Counted from the stretch's first letter, positions 8,365 through 18,448 are shown. The stretch: DNA of 64,000 nucleotides from Xanthobacteraceae bacterium (GCA_004297465.1 SCUB01000007.1:186001-250000); one strand, 5' to 3'. Notes: generated by a model not told the origin, from the letters alone. Numbers and translations: made by a program.

Positions 8365-10086
8365 TCACAGGTTCCTGATCAGGCCCCAATCCATCAACAG
8401 CCGGTTGAAGCGGCGGGCTTCGGTGCCGGCCCTGCAGGCATAGAACAGGCCATTGCAGCGGAGCATGATCTTCTTCTGCTCGGCGAACGAGGCATCGAGC
8501 GGCAGGCCGGCGGCCTCCTGCACGACGAGCGGCAGATAGGGCGCGTCCAGCGCCGGCAGCGCCGAGGCGAGATTTTCCGGCCAGTAATTGATGCCGTCGA
8601 TGGCGTAATAGGTCGTGTAATAGCGCGGATCGTAAGTCATGACGCGCCGCGCCAGCATGCCCGGCGCGAGCTTCGGCTCGATGATCCTGTGCGAGATCGC
8701 CGGCTGGTGGTCGCCAAACCGCACCAGGAGGAAGCGGTCGTCCGGGTAGGATTCCTTGAGCCGCGCGAGGAAGGCGCGATAGTCCCGCGCCGTCATGGTC
8801 TGGCGGCGGATGTATTCGTCGACCTCGCCGCCGTTGCCGGGTGGCTGCCAGCCCGGCGTCAGGTCCGGGCGGTAAACGCTGGTCCACGGGAAATGATTGG
8901 CGGTGAGATAGACGAACACGAACAGCGGCCGCGCCGCCTCGCGCTCGCGCGCGATCAGTTTCAGCGCCTGGTCGAAGTAGAAGCTGTCGGGCTGCATGTC
9001 CTGGGCGACGCCCATGTCCGCCATGTCGATGAAGCCGTCGACGCCGGCGCCATGCTGGAAGCTGCGCGCCGAGAGGAAATTGCCATAGGTCGGATAGAGC
9101 GAGAAGGTCTTGTAGCCGCAGCGCCGCAGCGCCTGCGGCAGCCCGCGCGTGATGTTGCCGGCCGCGATCCGCGTCACGTAGAACCGCAGCTTGCCGAACG
9201 AGCGCGCCGACAGCCCCGTCAGCACGTTGAACTCGGTGTACCAGGTCGGCCCGCCGGTGGCCTCGGCGATAAAGCCGCGCTGCCGGCCGTCGGCCGACCT
9301 GAAATAGTCGCGATAGCCCGGCGGCACCCTGACGCCGGGCGCGGCGGTGATGTCGAAGCTCGATTCGTCGAGCACCATGACGATGTGCGGCGGCTTCTCG
9401 GCGCGGCACGGTTCCGCCGCATTGGGAGCGCCGGCCGCCTTCGCCCCGCCCGGCGCGGTATCCGCCTCGATCCAGCCCGCCGCCATCAGGTGCGACACCG
9501 ACAGCGCGCCCGAGCGCGCCAGGTTGGAGATGTGGTTGACGCCCTGGAACGGCTCCCACGGCTGCTCCGGCACGGCGAACGACAGCCCGGCGATCACCAT
9601 CAGGCTTGCCGCCAGCCCGGCGAGCGCGTTGCGGCGGCGGACGCGGAACGGATCGTACCGCCACATCAGCCACGCCAGCGGGACCGCGGCGGCAACCGCG
9701 ACGGCAAAGGTCCCGCGCAGGCTGGGCACCACGGAGAACAGGAACGACAGCGTGTCGCGGTCGATGATGAGGAAGTCGAGGAAGGTCAGCGTCAGTTGCA
9801 GGATGCCGAACTTGAACTGCGACAGCGACACCAGCACGAACAGCAAGGCGAACGCGATCAGCGCCGCGATGCCCGGCCGCCGCAGCACGACGAGCAGCGC
9901 GCAGTTGACGAACGCCCACACCAGCAGCGTCAGGGTGATGGCGAACGGCCCGTATTCCGGCGCCAGCAGCACGGTCAGCGCGGCAAGATGCAGGCCGGCG
10001 ATCAGCATGAAACCGTCGCGGCGCCCGGACGAGGCGGGCCACCGCGCCGGCGACGATGACGGCGATGGCGCACCCGGCACCGTCAT
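8365..10086 (-). CDS. Membrane-anchored sulfatase / phosphoglycerol transferase-like protein (paralog B)
   Basis: A 573-residue protein: five or so hydrophobic helices in the first 200 residues, then a periplasmic alkaline-phosphatase-superfamily domain. The catalytic domain starts at HIVMVLDESSFD, contains GGPTWYTEF, where the Thr aligns with the nucleophile Thr of LtaS/OpgB-type phosphoglycerol transferases, and has a late metal-binding motif VRFGDHQP. A conserved tail, EQKKIMLRCNGLFYAC, follows. Such proteins transfer phosphoglycerol or phosphoethanolamine head groups to envelope glycans. It begins three bases after the stop of a close paralog (10090-11814), so the two are a duplicated pair in one transcript. 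The acceptor substrate is unknown. Confidence 0.8.
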   Translation of the reverse strand: MTVPGAPSPSSSPARWPASSGRRDGFMLIAGLHLAALTVLLAPEYGPFAITLTLLVWAFVNCALLVVLRRPGIAALIAFALLFVLVSLSQFKFGILQLTLTFLDFLIIDRDTLSFLFSVVPSLRGTFAVAVAAAVPLAWLMWRYDPFRVRRRNALAGLAASLMVIAGLSFAVPEQPWEPFQGVNHISNLARSGALSVSHLMAAGWIEADTAPGGAKAAGAPNAAEPCRAEKPPHIVMVLDESSFDITAAPGVRVPPGYRDYFRSADGRQRGFIAEATGGPTWYTEFNVLTGLSARSFGKLRFYVTRIAAGNITRGLPQALRRCGYKTFSLYPTYGNFLSARSFQHGAGVDGFIDMADMGVAQDMQPDSFYFDQALKLIAREREAARPLFVFVYLTANHFPWTSVYRPDLTPGWQPPGNGGEVDEYIRRQTMTARDYRAFLARLKESYPDDRFLLVRFGDHQPAISHRIIEPKLAPGMLARRVMTYDPRYYTTYYAIDGINYWPENLASALPALDAPYLPLVVQEAAGLPLDASFAEQKKIMLRCNGLFYACRAGTEARRFNRLLMDWGLIRNL

Positions 10087-10089
10087 GGC

Positions 10090-11814
10090 TCACAACCCCT
10101 TGATCAGGCCGGCGTCGATCAGCAGCCGGTTGAAGCGCCGCGCCTCGGCGCCGCCGTTGCAGGCATAGAACAGCCCGTTGCAGCGGAGCATGATATTCTT
10201 CTGCTCGGCGAACGAGGGATCGAGCGGCAGCCCGGCCAGCTCCTGCACGATCAGCGGCAGATAGGCCGCCTCGATGGTGGCCATCGCGGTCGGCGTCGCG
10301 GCCGGCTTATAGTTCACCGCGTCGATGGCGTAATAGGTGCTGTAATAGCGCGGGTCGAACGCCATCAGCCGCTGCGAGACGCCCTCCTCGCTCAGGCCCG
10401 GCTCGATGATGGTGGGCGAGAACTCCGGCTGGTGGTCGCCGAAGCGCACGATCAGGAACGGCTCGCCGGGATACTGCTTTTTGAGGCGGCCGAGAAAATC
10501 GCGATAGTCGCGCGCGCTCATGGCCTGGCGGCGCAGATATTCATCGATCTTGGGCAGGTTGCCGGGATCGCGCCAGCCCGGCGTCAGGTCGGGCCGCAGC
10601 CGGGTGTTCCACGGGAAATGGTTGGCGGCGAGATAGACAAACACGAACATCGGCTGGCCGGCCGCCGTTGCCTGCCCCCGCTCCTGATCGAACAGCCTGA
10701 GCGCGGCGTCGTAGTAGAAGCGATCCGGCTCAAGCACCTTGGCGCCGAGCGCGCGGGCGTCGAAGAACTTCTCGATGCCGGTGGAGTGCTGGAAGCTGCG
10801 CGCGCTCATGAACGCGCCGTAGGCCGGATAGAGCGACAGCGTGTGGTAGCCGCAGCGTCGCAGCGCATGAGGCAGGCCACGCTCGACGCGCCCGGCCGCG
10901 ATGCGGGTAACGAAATAGGCGAAGCGCCCGAACGAGCGCGACGACAGCCCGGCGAGCACATTGTATTCGGTCAGCCAGCTCGGCCCGCCATTGCCCTCGA
11001 CGATGAAGGTGCGCGCCTTGCCGTCGAACGACAGGAAATGGCTGCCATAGCCCGGCGGCACCTTGATGCCCGGCGCCGAGCGGATGTCGTAGCTCGATTC
11101 GTCATGGACCAGGATGATGTGCGGCCGGCGACCGGCGACCTGGCAGGAATCCTCAAGCGGCGTCTTGAGCTGGCTCGACACCACGGCGTCGGATTCCATG
11201 AAGCCGTAATGCATGTAGTCCGACACCGCGTTGACGCCGGAACGGGCGAACTTCGAAACGAAGCCGTCGCGGTAGAAGCCCTGCCACGGCTCGTTCGGCC
11301 AGACCACGGCGTAGCCGATCAGGGCGGCGAACGATGCCGCGCCGAACCCGGCCGCGACGGCGCGGCGGAAGCGGAACGGGTCGATGCGCCATAGCAGCAT
11401 GGCGAGCGGCACCCCGGCCAGCACCACCGCCAGCGCCACGCCCTTCAGCCCCGGGAAGATCGTGAACAGGAACGCGACGGTATCCTGGTCGATCACCATC
11501 AGGTCGACGAAGTTGGCGGTCATCTGCACGATGTCGTGCTTGAGCCGCGACAGCAGCACCAGCAGCACCACCAGCGCCAGCGTCAGCGCGCCGGACAGCG
11601 CCGGGCGGCGTAGCCACGCGAGCCAGAAGAAATTGAGCACCGCCCAGGTGAGCAGGAAGCCGGCGCGCGAAACGGCGTCGGCCTCGGTCGTCCACATCAG
11701 CCCCAGCGCGGCAAGATGGGGCAGCGCCACCGCGGCGATGCGCAGCGCGCCAAGGACGCCGATACCGCCGGTAACGGCAGTGGGGGAGCGGAGGGATTGG
11801 GGCGAAGGCGCCAT
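10090..11814 (-). CDS. Membrane-anchored sulfatase / phosphoglycerol transferase-like protein (paralog A)
   Basis: A 574-residue protein with the same build as the gene downstream: N-terminal membrane helices (to about residue 195) and an alkaline-phosphatase-like periplasmic domain starting HIILVHDESSYD. The two are closely similar over their whole length, for example TRIAAG..RGLP.ALRRCGY and VRFGDHQP. Here the nucleophile position reads GGPSWLTEY, so Ser replaces the Thr of paralog B; both can serve as nucleophile in the superfamily. The tail EQKNIMLRCNGLFYAC is shared. Upstream is only a palindromic repeat, so this gene leads the pair. An envelope-glycan modifying role is inferred from the family. 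Confidence 0.8.
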   Translation of the reverse strand: MAPSPQSLRSPTAVTGGIGVLGALRIAAVALPHLAALGLMWTTEADAVSRAGFLLTWAVLNFFWLAWLRRPALSGALTLALVVLLVLLSRLKHDIVQMTANFVDLMVIDQDTVAFLFTIFPGLKGVALAVVLAGVPLAMLLWRIDPFRFRRAVAAGFGAASFAALIGYAVVWPNEPWQGFYRDGFVSKFARSGVNAVSDYMHYGFMESDAVVSSQLKTPLEDSCQVAGRRPHIILVHDESSYDIRSAPGIKVPPGYGSHFLSFDGKARTFIVEGNGGPSWLTEYNVLAGLSSRSFGRFAYFVTRIAAGRVERGLPHALRRCGYHTLSLYPAYGAFMSARSFQHSTGIEKFFDARALGAKVLEPDRFYYDAALRLFDQERGQATAAGQPMFVFVYLAANHFPWNTRLRPDLTPGWRDPGNLPKIDEYLRRQAMSARDYRDFLGRLKKQYPGEPFLIVRFGDHQPEFSPTIIEPGLSEEGVSQRLMAFDPRYYSTYYAIDAVNYKPAATPTAMATIEAAYLPLIVQELAGLPLDPSFAEQKNIMLRCNGLFYACNGGAEARRFNRLLIDAGLIKGL

Positions 11815-12096
11815 GGCCTTGACGCAACTTTAAAAAACCGGCGCTTGCTCCCAAGGCCTCGGGCGAAAAGCGAGAGGCCTCCGACACCCATGCGTCCGGA
11901 GGCCGCATGCGGGTGTCACATAGATGTAATGGAAGCGTCTAACGGCTGCAATGTGGCTATGGCAGCGGCGCGGGAATTTTCTGGCGCGAGAGCAGGCGAC
12001 GAACGGACGGCGCCAACCTCTCCCCGTCATGCGCGGGCAACCGGGTCTCGCCCGCGGCGAGCCGGCTGTAAACTTGATCCGCGCAGACCCTCCATC

Positions 12097-12173
12097 CGTC
12101 ATGCGCGGGCTTGACCCGCGCATCCAGCTTGAACTGAAAAAGATGGATGCGCGGGTCAAGCCCGGCCATGACG
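12097..12173. repeat. Palindromic intergenic repeat, full copy
   Basis: cgtcatgcgcgggcttgacc starts the left arm and gcgcgggtcaagcccggcca plus tgacg ends the right arm, with a short central segment. A degenerate half copy lies just upstream (12027-12062). The element sits downstream of ilvC and upstream of the sulfatase-like pair; the 11815-12188 interval holds nothing else I can support. Confidence 0.85.
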
Positions 12174-12188
12174 ACGGGAAAGGCCCGT

Positions 12189-13274
<1,086 letters not shown>

Positions 13275-13277
13275 TCA

Positions 13278-13376
13278 TCCGGGTGGGCCCGCGGGGTCGC
13301 TTGAAATTGTCCGCCGTGCTTCTAGAGCATTTTCCGGCCAAGTGGAAACCGGCTGGCGGCAAGAAAATGCCGATCG
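13278..13376. repeat. Intergenic hairpin and GAGCATTTTC-type inverted repeat
   Basis: Between the LysE gene and ilvC are two structures. The inverted repeat gcattttc (13327-13334) / gaaaatgc (13363-13370), with cggccaagtggaaaccgg between, resembles a dispersed repeat common in rhizobial genomes. Beside it, cccacccgctcatccgggtggg forms an 8-bp hairpin (about 13267-13288) that could end the ilvBN-lysE transcript. Neither has a T-run. Confidence 0.55.
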
Positions 13377-13383
13377 GCGCCGC

Positions 13384-13989
13384 CTAGCCCTCCGTCAGCA
13401 CCGGGTAGAGCGAGGCGACCAGCGCCAGCGCCATGCCCCAGTTGAAAATCCGCACCGCCCGCGCCGAGGCGAGCCACGGCCGCAGCACCGTGCCGAACAG
13501 CACCCAGGTGGTGGCCGAGCACATCCCGACCACCGCCAGCAGCGAAACCTGCAGCGCGATGTTCCACGGATAGATCGCGATCGCCGCATAGGCCGTGGTG
13601 GCGCCGATGGCGACGATCCAGCCCTTGACGTTGACCCACTGGAACAGCGCGGCGCCGAAGAACGTCATCGGCCGCCCGGCCGTCTCGCCGCCGCCGCCGC
13701 TGTCCGGCTCCGCGTGCGCGATCTGCCAGGCCAGCCACGCCAGATAGGCGGCGCCGGCGTATTTGAGCAGCGTGTAGAGCCATGGATAGGCCTTGAACAC
13801 CACGCCCAGCCCCAGTCCGACCAGCCCTTGCAGGAAGGCGAAGCCGATCGCGACGCCGAGGATGTGCGGCATGGTGCGGCGCAGGCCGAAATTGACCCCC
13901 GAGGTCATCAGCATGGCGTTGTTCGGCCCCGGCGTGAACAGCGCCGCCACGGCGAACATCATGAAGGCGACGAAAAGCTGCTGCTGCAT
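13384..13989 (-). CDS. LysE/RhtB family amino-acid exporter
   Basis: A 201-residue membrane protein with about six hydrophobic segments. The N-terminus shows the LysE-family hallmark FTPGPNNAMLMTSGVNFGLRR-like stretch (residues about 17-38), followed by HILGVAIGFAFLQGLVGLGLG and a third helix ending in YLAWLAW. A Gly-rich linker near residue 97 precedes the C-terminal helices. Family members export amino acids by proton antiport. The start at 13989 is 11 bases after the ilvN stop, so the gene is co-transcribed with ilvBN; export of excess branched-chain amino acids or analogues is a reasonable inference, not shown by the sequence. Confidence 0.87.
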   Translation of the reverse strand: MQQQLFVAFMMFAVAALFTPGPNNAMLMTSGVNFGLRRTMPHILGVAIGFAFLQGLVGLGLGVVFKAYPWLYTLLKYAGAAYLAWLAWQIAHAEPDSGGGGETAGRPMTFFGAALFQWVNVKGWIVAIGATTAYAAIAIYPWNIALQVSLLAVVGMCSATTWVLFGTVLRPWLASARAVRIFNWGMALALVASLYPVLTEG

Positions 13990-13999
13990 CGGGCCGGCG

Positions 14000-14542
14000 T
14001 CACATGCCTTCGGGTCCGCGCGAGATGGCGGCGACGCCGGTGCACGACACCTCGACGAGGCCAAGCGGCAGCATCAGCTCGACGAACTGGTCGATCTTGT
14101 CGCTGTCGCCGGTCAGCTCGAACACGAAGCTCTCGACGGTGGCGTCGATGACGCGCGCCCGGAAGGCGTCGGCCAGCCGCAGCGCCTCGACGCGGTGATC
14201 GCCGGTGCCGCGCACCTTGACCATCGCCAGTTCGCGCTCGATCGAGCGCCCCACCAGCGTCATGTCGACGACGCGATGCACCGGCACCAGGCGGTCGAGC
14301 TGGTTCTTGATCTGCTGGATCACCATCGGCGTGCCGGTGGTGACGATGGTGATGCGCGACAGGTGCTTGGCGTGCTCTGTCTCCGACACCGTCAGGCTTT
14401 CGATATTGTAGCCGCGTCCCGCGAACAGGCCGATGACGCGCGCCAGCACGCCCGGCTCGTTGTCGACCAGCACGGAAAGCGTGTGCCGTTCGATGGGATC
14501 GTGGCGATCCTCGATGAAATAGGCGGAAGCCGGCTGTTCCAT
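14000..14542 (-). CDS. ilvN: Acetolactate synthase regulatory (small) subunit
   Basis: A 180-residue regulatory subunit. An ACT domain starts at HTLSVLVDNEPGVLARVIGLFAGRGYNIES-like sequence (about residues 19-50), followed by a second half (HRVVDMTLVG, RELAMVKVRG) and the C-terminal domain that activates the catalytic subunit. It binds valine for feedback control of IlvB. An in-frame ATG lies 24 bases further upstream, but the ATG at 14542 has AGAAGGAG at ideal spacing. It follows ilvB after 20 bases and precedes a LysE-type exporter. Confidence 0.95.
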   Translation of the reverse strand: MEQPASAYFIEDRHDPIERHTLSVLVDNEPGVLARVIGLFAGRGYNIESLTVSETEHAKHLSRITIVTTGTPMVIQQIKNQLDRLVPVHRVVDMTLVGRSIERELAMVKVRGTGDHRVEALRLADAFRARVIDATVESFVFELTGDSDKIDQFVELMLPLGLVEVSCTGVAAISRGPEGM

Positions 14543-14562
14543 GTCTTTCTCCTTCTCGCCCA

Positions 14563-16344
14563 TCACACCAGCGCCTTGCCGCCGGCGAACGCCGCCGCGG
14601 TGGCCTCGTCATTGGCCTCGGCCGGCAGCAGCATCTCGTTATGCGCCTTGCCCGACGGGATCATCGGGAAGCAGTTCTCGAGGTTGGCGACGCGGCAATC
14701 GAAGATCACCGGCTTCTTCACCCGGATCATTTCCTCGATGGCGCCATCGAGTTCGGCGGGCTTGCTCGCGCGGATGCCGGCGCCGCCATAAGCCTCGGCG
14801 AGCTTGACGAAGTCCGGCAGCGCCTCGGTGTAGGAATGCGCCAGCCGGTTGCCGTGCAGCAGCTGCTGCCACTGCCGCACCATGCCCATGTACTGGTTGT
14901 TGAGGATGAAGATCTTGATCGGCAGTTCGTGCTGCACGGCGGTCGAGATCTCCTGGATCGTCATCAGCACCGAGGCATCGCCCGCGATGTCGACGACCAG
15001 GCTGTCGCGGTGCGCCACCTGCACGCCGATCGCCGCCGGCAGGCCGTAGCCCATGGTGCCGAGGCCGCCGGAGGTCATCCAGCGGTTGGGCTCGTCGAAG
15101 CCGTAGAACTGCGCCGCCCACATCTGGTGCTGGCCGACCTCGGTGGTGATGTAGGTGTCGCGGCCGCGCGTCAGCTCGTAAAGCCGCTGGATGGCGTATT
15201 GCGGCATGATGACATCTTTGTTCTGCCTGTAGGCCAGCGAGTTGCGCGCCCGCCATTGCGCGATCTGGCTCCACCACGACTTGATGGCGGGCCTGGCCTG
15301 TTGCGCCTTGAACGCCGCGATGAGGTCGGCGAGCACGTTGCCGACATCGCCGACGATCGGCACGTCGACGCGGATGTTCTTGTTGATCGACGACGGGTCG
15401 ATGTCGATGTGGATCTTCTTGGAGCCGGGCGAGAACGCATCGGTGCGGCCGGTGATGCGGTCGTCGAAGCGCGCGCCGATGCACAGCATGACGTCGCAGT
15501 CGTGCATCGCCATGTTGGCTTCATAGGTGCCGTGCATGCCAAGCATGCCGAGCCAGTTGGCGCCCGAGGCCGGATAGGCGCCGAGCCCCATCAGCGTCGA
15601 GGTGATGGGAAAGCCGGTCAGCTCGACCAGATCGCGCAGAAGCTGGCAAGCCTCGCGGCCCGAATTGACGACGCCGCCGCCGGAATAGATCACCGGCCGC
15701 TTGGCGTTCGCCATCAACTCGACCGCCTTGCGGATCGAGGCCGCGTCGCCCTTGACGCGGGGATTGTAGGAAACGTGCTTGTCGCTCGGGCGCGGCGGCG
15801 TGTAGGTGCCGGTGGCGAACTGCACGTCCTTGGGGATGTCGACCACCACCGGGCCGGGGCGGCCGGAGCTGGCGACGTAGAACGCCTCGTGCAGCACGCG
15901 CGGCAGATCCTCGATGCGCTTGACCAGCCAGTTGTGCTTGGTGCAGGGCCGGGTGATGCCGACGGTGTCGCATTCCTGGAACGCGTCGTTGCCGATCAGG
16001 TGGGTCGGCACCTGGCCGGTGATGCACACCACGGGAATCGAATCCATCAGCGCGTCGGTGAGCGGCGTCACCATGTTGGTGGCGCCGGGGCCGGAGGTGA
16101 CCAGCGCCACGCCGGGCTTGCCGGTGGAGCGCGCATAGCCTTCGGCGGCATGGCCGGCGCCCTGCTCGTGGCGGACCAGGATGTGCTCGACATCGCTCTG
16201 CTGGTAGAGTTCGTCATAGATCGGCAGCACGGCGCCGCCGGGATAGCCGAACAGATGCTTGACGCCATGATCGACCAGCGCGCGCACCACCATGGCCGCG
16301 CCGGTCATCTGCTCGCCATTCCCGCTCTCAGGATCCTTGCTCAT
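14563..16344 (-). CDS. ilvB: Acetolactate synthase catalytic (large) subunit
   Basis: A 593-residue thiamine-diphosphate enzyme that joins pyruvate with pyruvate or 2-oxobutyrate to start valine/leucine and isoleucine synthesis. The Pyr domain has FGYPGGAVLPIYDEL and HEQGAGHAAEGYARSTGKPG with the catalytic Glu (near 60); the central FAD-binding domain contains GARFDDRITG; the PP domain has GLGTMGYGLPAAIG and the ThDP motif GDASVLMTIQEI...NNQYMGMV. It is the first structural gene after an attenuator leader and is followed by ilvN. The start at 16344 is preceded by CTGGAGAG. Confidence 0.97.
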   Translation of the reverse strand: MSKDPESGNGEQMTGAAMVVRALVDHGVKHLFGYPGGAVLPIYDELYQQSDVEHILVRHEQGAGHAAEGYARSTGKPGVALVTSGPGATNMVTPLTDALMDSIPVVCITGQVPTHLIGNDAFQECDTVGITRPCTKHNWLVKRIEDLPRVLHEAFYVASSGRPGPVVVDIPKDVQFATGTYTPPRPSDKHVSYNPRVKGDAASIRKAVELMANAKRPVIYSGGGVVNSGREACQLLRDLVELTGFPITSTLMGLGAYPASGANWLGMLGMHGTYEANMAMHDCDVMLCIGARFDDRITGRTDAFSPGSKKIHIDIDPSSINKNIRVDVPIVGDVGNVLADLIAAFKAQQARPAIKSWWSQIAQWRARNSLAYRQNKDVIMPQYAIQRLYELTRGRDTYITTEVGQHQMWAAQFYGFDEPNRWMTSGGLGTMGYGLPAAIGVQVAHRDSLVVDIAGDASVLMTIQEISTAVQHELPIKIFILNNQYMGMVRQWQQLLHGNRLAHSYTEALPDFVKLAEAYGGAGIRASKPAELDGAIEEMIRVKKPVIFDCRVANLENCFPMIPSGKAHNEMLLPAEANDEATAAAFAGGKALV

Positions 16345-16423
16345 CAGCTACTCTCCAGCTCTGGCCTCTCGGGGCCGCCGATCGTCGTTGTCTGGGAAAA
16401 CAGGCAGCGCCATATTTCCTGGC

Positions 16424-16454
16424 AATAAAATAAAAAAAGGGCCCCGTGAGCCCT
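16424..16454 (-). terminator. Attenuator terminator in the ilvBN leader
   Basis: On the minus strand AGGGCTC (16448-16454) pairs with GGGCCCT (16438-16444), loop ACG, followed by TTTTTATTTTATT down to 16425. It lies between the leader peptide stop (16485) and ilvB (16344), the position expected of a regulated intrinsic terminator. Confidence 0.85.
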
Positions 16455-16484
16455 CCCATGCACCGCGCGGGTAGCGGATGGCGG

Positions 16485-16550
16485 TCAGCCACCCCCGGCG
16501 GTGCAGCCGGGTACGACAAGCATCCCGGTTTGGGTAATTTTATTGCGCAT
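16485..16550 (-). CDS. ilvBN leader peptide
   Basis: A 21-residue minus-strand peptide, MRNKITQTGMLVVPGCTAGGG, with GAGG five bases before the ATG. It holds one Ile, one Leu and two adjacent Val codons (ATT, CTT GTC GTA). Its last codons can form a local hairpin (CCCGGC/GCCGGG), and TGCACCGC inside the leader (16498-16505) is perfectly complementary to GCGGTGCA (16459-16466) just before the terminator. Ribosome stalling at the Leu-Val-Val codons would therefore change pairing ahead of the terminator. Leader identity rests on position, codon content, ribosome-binding site and terminator together. Confidence 0.82.
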   Translation of the reverse strand: MRNKITQTGMLVVPGCTAGGG

Positions 16551-16581
16551 TGCTGCCTCGAACTTCCCAAAGGTTGCGCGG

Positions 16582-16609
16582 ACCATAGCGGTCGTCGGCT
16601 GATTGTCAA
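16582..16609 (-). promoter_or_regulatory. Promoter of the ilvBN leader transcript
   Basis: TTGACA (16604-16609) and TATGGT (16582-16587) are separated by 16 bases on the minus strand, about 30 bases before the leader ATG. The -35 box overlaps the TGA stop codon of miaA (16606-16608), so the ilv operon starts inside the end of the upstream gene. It is the best -35/-10 pair in this region. Confidence 0.7.
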
Positions 16610-17538
16610 GCAAGCGGGAGCGCCTCGGCGAAATATTCCGCCGCCGCCCCGGGCGCGATCCAGCGGAATTCCGGCAGCTGATGGCGGAACCAGGTGAACT
16701 GCCGCTTGGCGTAGCGCCGGGTGTCCTGGCGCGACTGTTCGGCGGCCTCGGCCAGACCGATCCCGCCGCAAAGGTGCCGCATCAGCCACGGCACGCCGTG
16801 GGCCTTCATGGCCGGCAACAGCGGATCGAGCCGGCGGGCGGCAAGTCGCGCCACCTCGTCGAGCGCGCCGGCGGCGAGCATGGCCTCGAAACGGGTGTCG
16901 ATGCGGGCATAGAGCCAGTCGCGCTCGGGGGCGAGGAACACCGGCAAGGCCCGTTCGGGAGCGATGAGCGGCGTGGCGCCCGTCCCCTGCCAGTCGATGA
17001 GCGAGCGCCCGGTCGCCTCCAGCACCTCGAGGGCGCGGGCAACGCGGGTGGTGTCGTTGGGGCTCAGCCGCGCGGCGAGACCCGGATCGCGACGGCCAAG
17101 CTCGGCGTGCAGCGCCGCGACGCCCTCGCGCGCAAGCCGCGCCCGCACCGCCTCGCGCACCGCCGCAGGCACCGGCGGCACCGCCGCCAGCCCGCGCGTC
17201 AGCGCCTTGAAATAAAGCCCGGTGCCGCCGACCACGATCGGCAGCAGACCCCGCGCTCGCGCCTCGGCGAGCGCGGCTTCGGCGTCCGCCAGCCACATGC
17301 CCACCGAGCAATTGGTCGCGGCATCGCGATGGCCGTACAGCCGGTGCGGCACGCGGGCCTCCTCGGCCGGGGTCGGGCGCGCGGTGATGATGGCCAGATC
17401 GCGGTAGACCTGCATGGAATCGGCGTTGATGACGACCCCGCCGAGCCGTTCGGCGAGATCGAGCGCCAGCGCCGACTTGCCGCTGGCGGTCGGGCCTGCG
17501 ATAAGCACCGCCCTGTCTGTCCCGCTTGCCCGGTTCAT
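16606..17538 (-). CDS. miaA: tRNA dimethylallyltransferase
   Basis: A 310-residue enzyme that adds an isopentenyl group to A37 of tRNAs reading UNN codons. Landmarks: P-loop [19 protein letters not shown] at 12-30, [20 protein letters not shown] at about 37-56 (catalytic Asp, dimethylallyl-PP binding), [16 protein letters not shown] near 105-120, and the C-terminal [20 protein letters not shown]-like tRNA-binding segment (here [19 protein letters not shown]). The start at 17538 matches the family; an in-frame ATG at 17550 would add four residues. Its 5' end overlaps that of the divergent serB, with start codons 12 bases or less apart. Confidence 0.94.
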   Translation of the reverse strand: MNRASGTDRAVLIAGPTASGKSALALDLAERLGGVVINADSMQVYRDLAIITARPTPAEEARVPHRLYGHRDAATNCSVGMWLADAEAALAEARARGLLPIVVGGTGLYFKALTRGLAAVPPVPAAVREAVRARLAREGVAALHAELGRRDPGLAARLSPNDTTRVARALEVLEATGRSLIDWQGTGATPLIAPERALPVFLAPERDWLYARIDTRFEAMLAAGALDEVARLAARRLDPLLPAMKAHGVPWLMRHLCGGIGLAEAAEQSRQDTRRYAKRQFTWFRHQLPEFRWIAPGAAAEYFAEALPLA

Positions 17539-17548
17539 CGCTGAGTCC

Positions 17549-18448
17549 ATGGATTTCGTCGCCACCCTGATCGCCAGTCCGGTCGGCCCGCGCCTCGACG
17601 CGGCCGCGCTGACCCGTGCCGGCGTCGCCATCGGCGCGGCCGGCGCGCCCGCCTGGCTGCAGGCCGGCGTCGCCGCCGACATTCCTTTCGCAGGCCATGT
17701 GCTCGACGACAAGCGCGCGATCGCCGCCCGGGCGCAGGCCGCGCTCGGCGACATCCACGCCGACGTCGTGGTGCAGCCGGTGCGGACGCGGCGCAAGAAG
17801 CTTTTGCTCGCCGACATGGATTCCACCATCATCGGCCAGGAATGCATCGACGAACTGGCCGATTACGCCGGCCTCAAGGACCATGTCGCGGCGATCACCG
17901 AGCGCGCCATGCGCGGCGAGATCGAATTCGCCCCGGCGCTGCGCGAGCGCGTCGCGCTGCTCGAGGGCCTGCCGATCGAGGTGGCCGACGAGGTGCTGGC
18001 CAGCCGCATCACCCTCAATCCCGGCGCCGCCACGCTGGTGCGCACCATGCGCAGGCATGGCGCCTATACCTGCCTCGTCTCCGGCGGCTTTACGCTGTTC
18101 ACCCATGCGGTGGCGCGCATGGCCGGCTTCGACGAGGACCGCGCCAATACCCTGATCATCGAGGATGGCCGCTTCGCCGGCCGCGTCCGCGAACCGATCC
18201 TCGGCCGCGAGGCCAAGCTGGAAACGCTGACCGCGCTGCGCGCCGCGCGCGGGCTGGCGCACGCCGACACGCTGGTGATCGGCGATGGCGCCAACGATCT
18301 GGGGATGATCGAGGATGCCGGCCTGGGCGTGGCCTATCACGCCAAGCCGGCGGTGGCGGCGGCGGCGGCGGCGCGCATCGACCACGGCGACCTCACCGCG
18401 CTCCTGTTCGCGCAAGGCTACCGGCGCGACGAATTCGTCACGCCGTAG
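17549..18448 (+). CDS. serB: Phosphoserine phosphatase
   Basis: A 299-residue HAD-superfamily enzyme making serine from phosphoserine. After an N-terminal ACT-like region (1-80) the catalytic motifs are complete: [19 protein letters not shown] (nucleophile Asp near residue 89), the SGGFTLFT motif II, a Lys in GREAKLETL, and motif [27 protein letters not shown]-terminal Ala run (AAAAAA) precedes the last helix. The ATG at 17549 is the family start; open frame upstream overlaps miaA and is rejected. It is divergent from miaA and convergent with degP. Confidence 0.95.
   Translation: MDFVATLIASPVGPRLDAAALTRAGVAIGAAGAPAWLQAGVAADIPFAGHVLDDKRAIAARAQAALGDIHADVVVQPVRTRRKKLLLADMDSTIIGQECIDELADYAGLKDHVAAITERAMRGEIEFAPALRERVALLEGLPIEVADEVLASRITLNPGAATLVRTMRRHGAYTCLVSGGFTLFTHAVARMAGFDEDRANTLIIEDGRFAGRVREPILGREAKLETLTALRAARGLAHADTLVIGDGANDLGMIEDAGLGVAYHAKPAVAAAAAARIDHGDLTALLFAQGYRRDEFVTP

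Noticed and set aside
7561-10059. 832-residue plus-strand frame opposite PPK2 and a sulfatase-like gene
   Set aside because: Shadow of two recognised minus-strand genes; composition is biased and it crosses their boundary.
14641-16428. 595-residue plus-strand frame over ilvB
   Set aside because: Antisense to ilvB, composition and absence of motifs mark it as a shadow.
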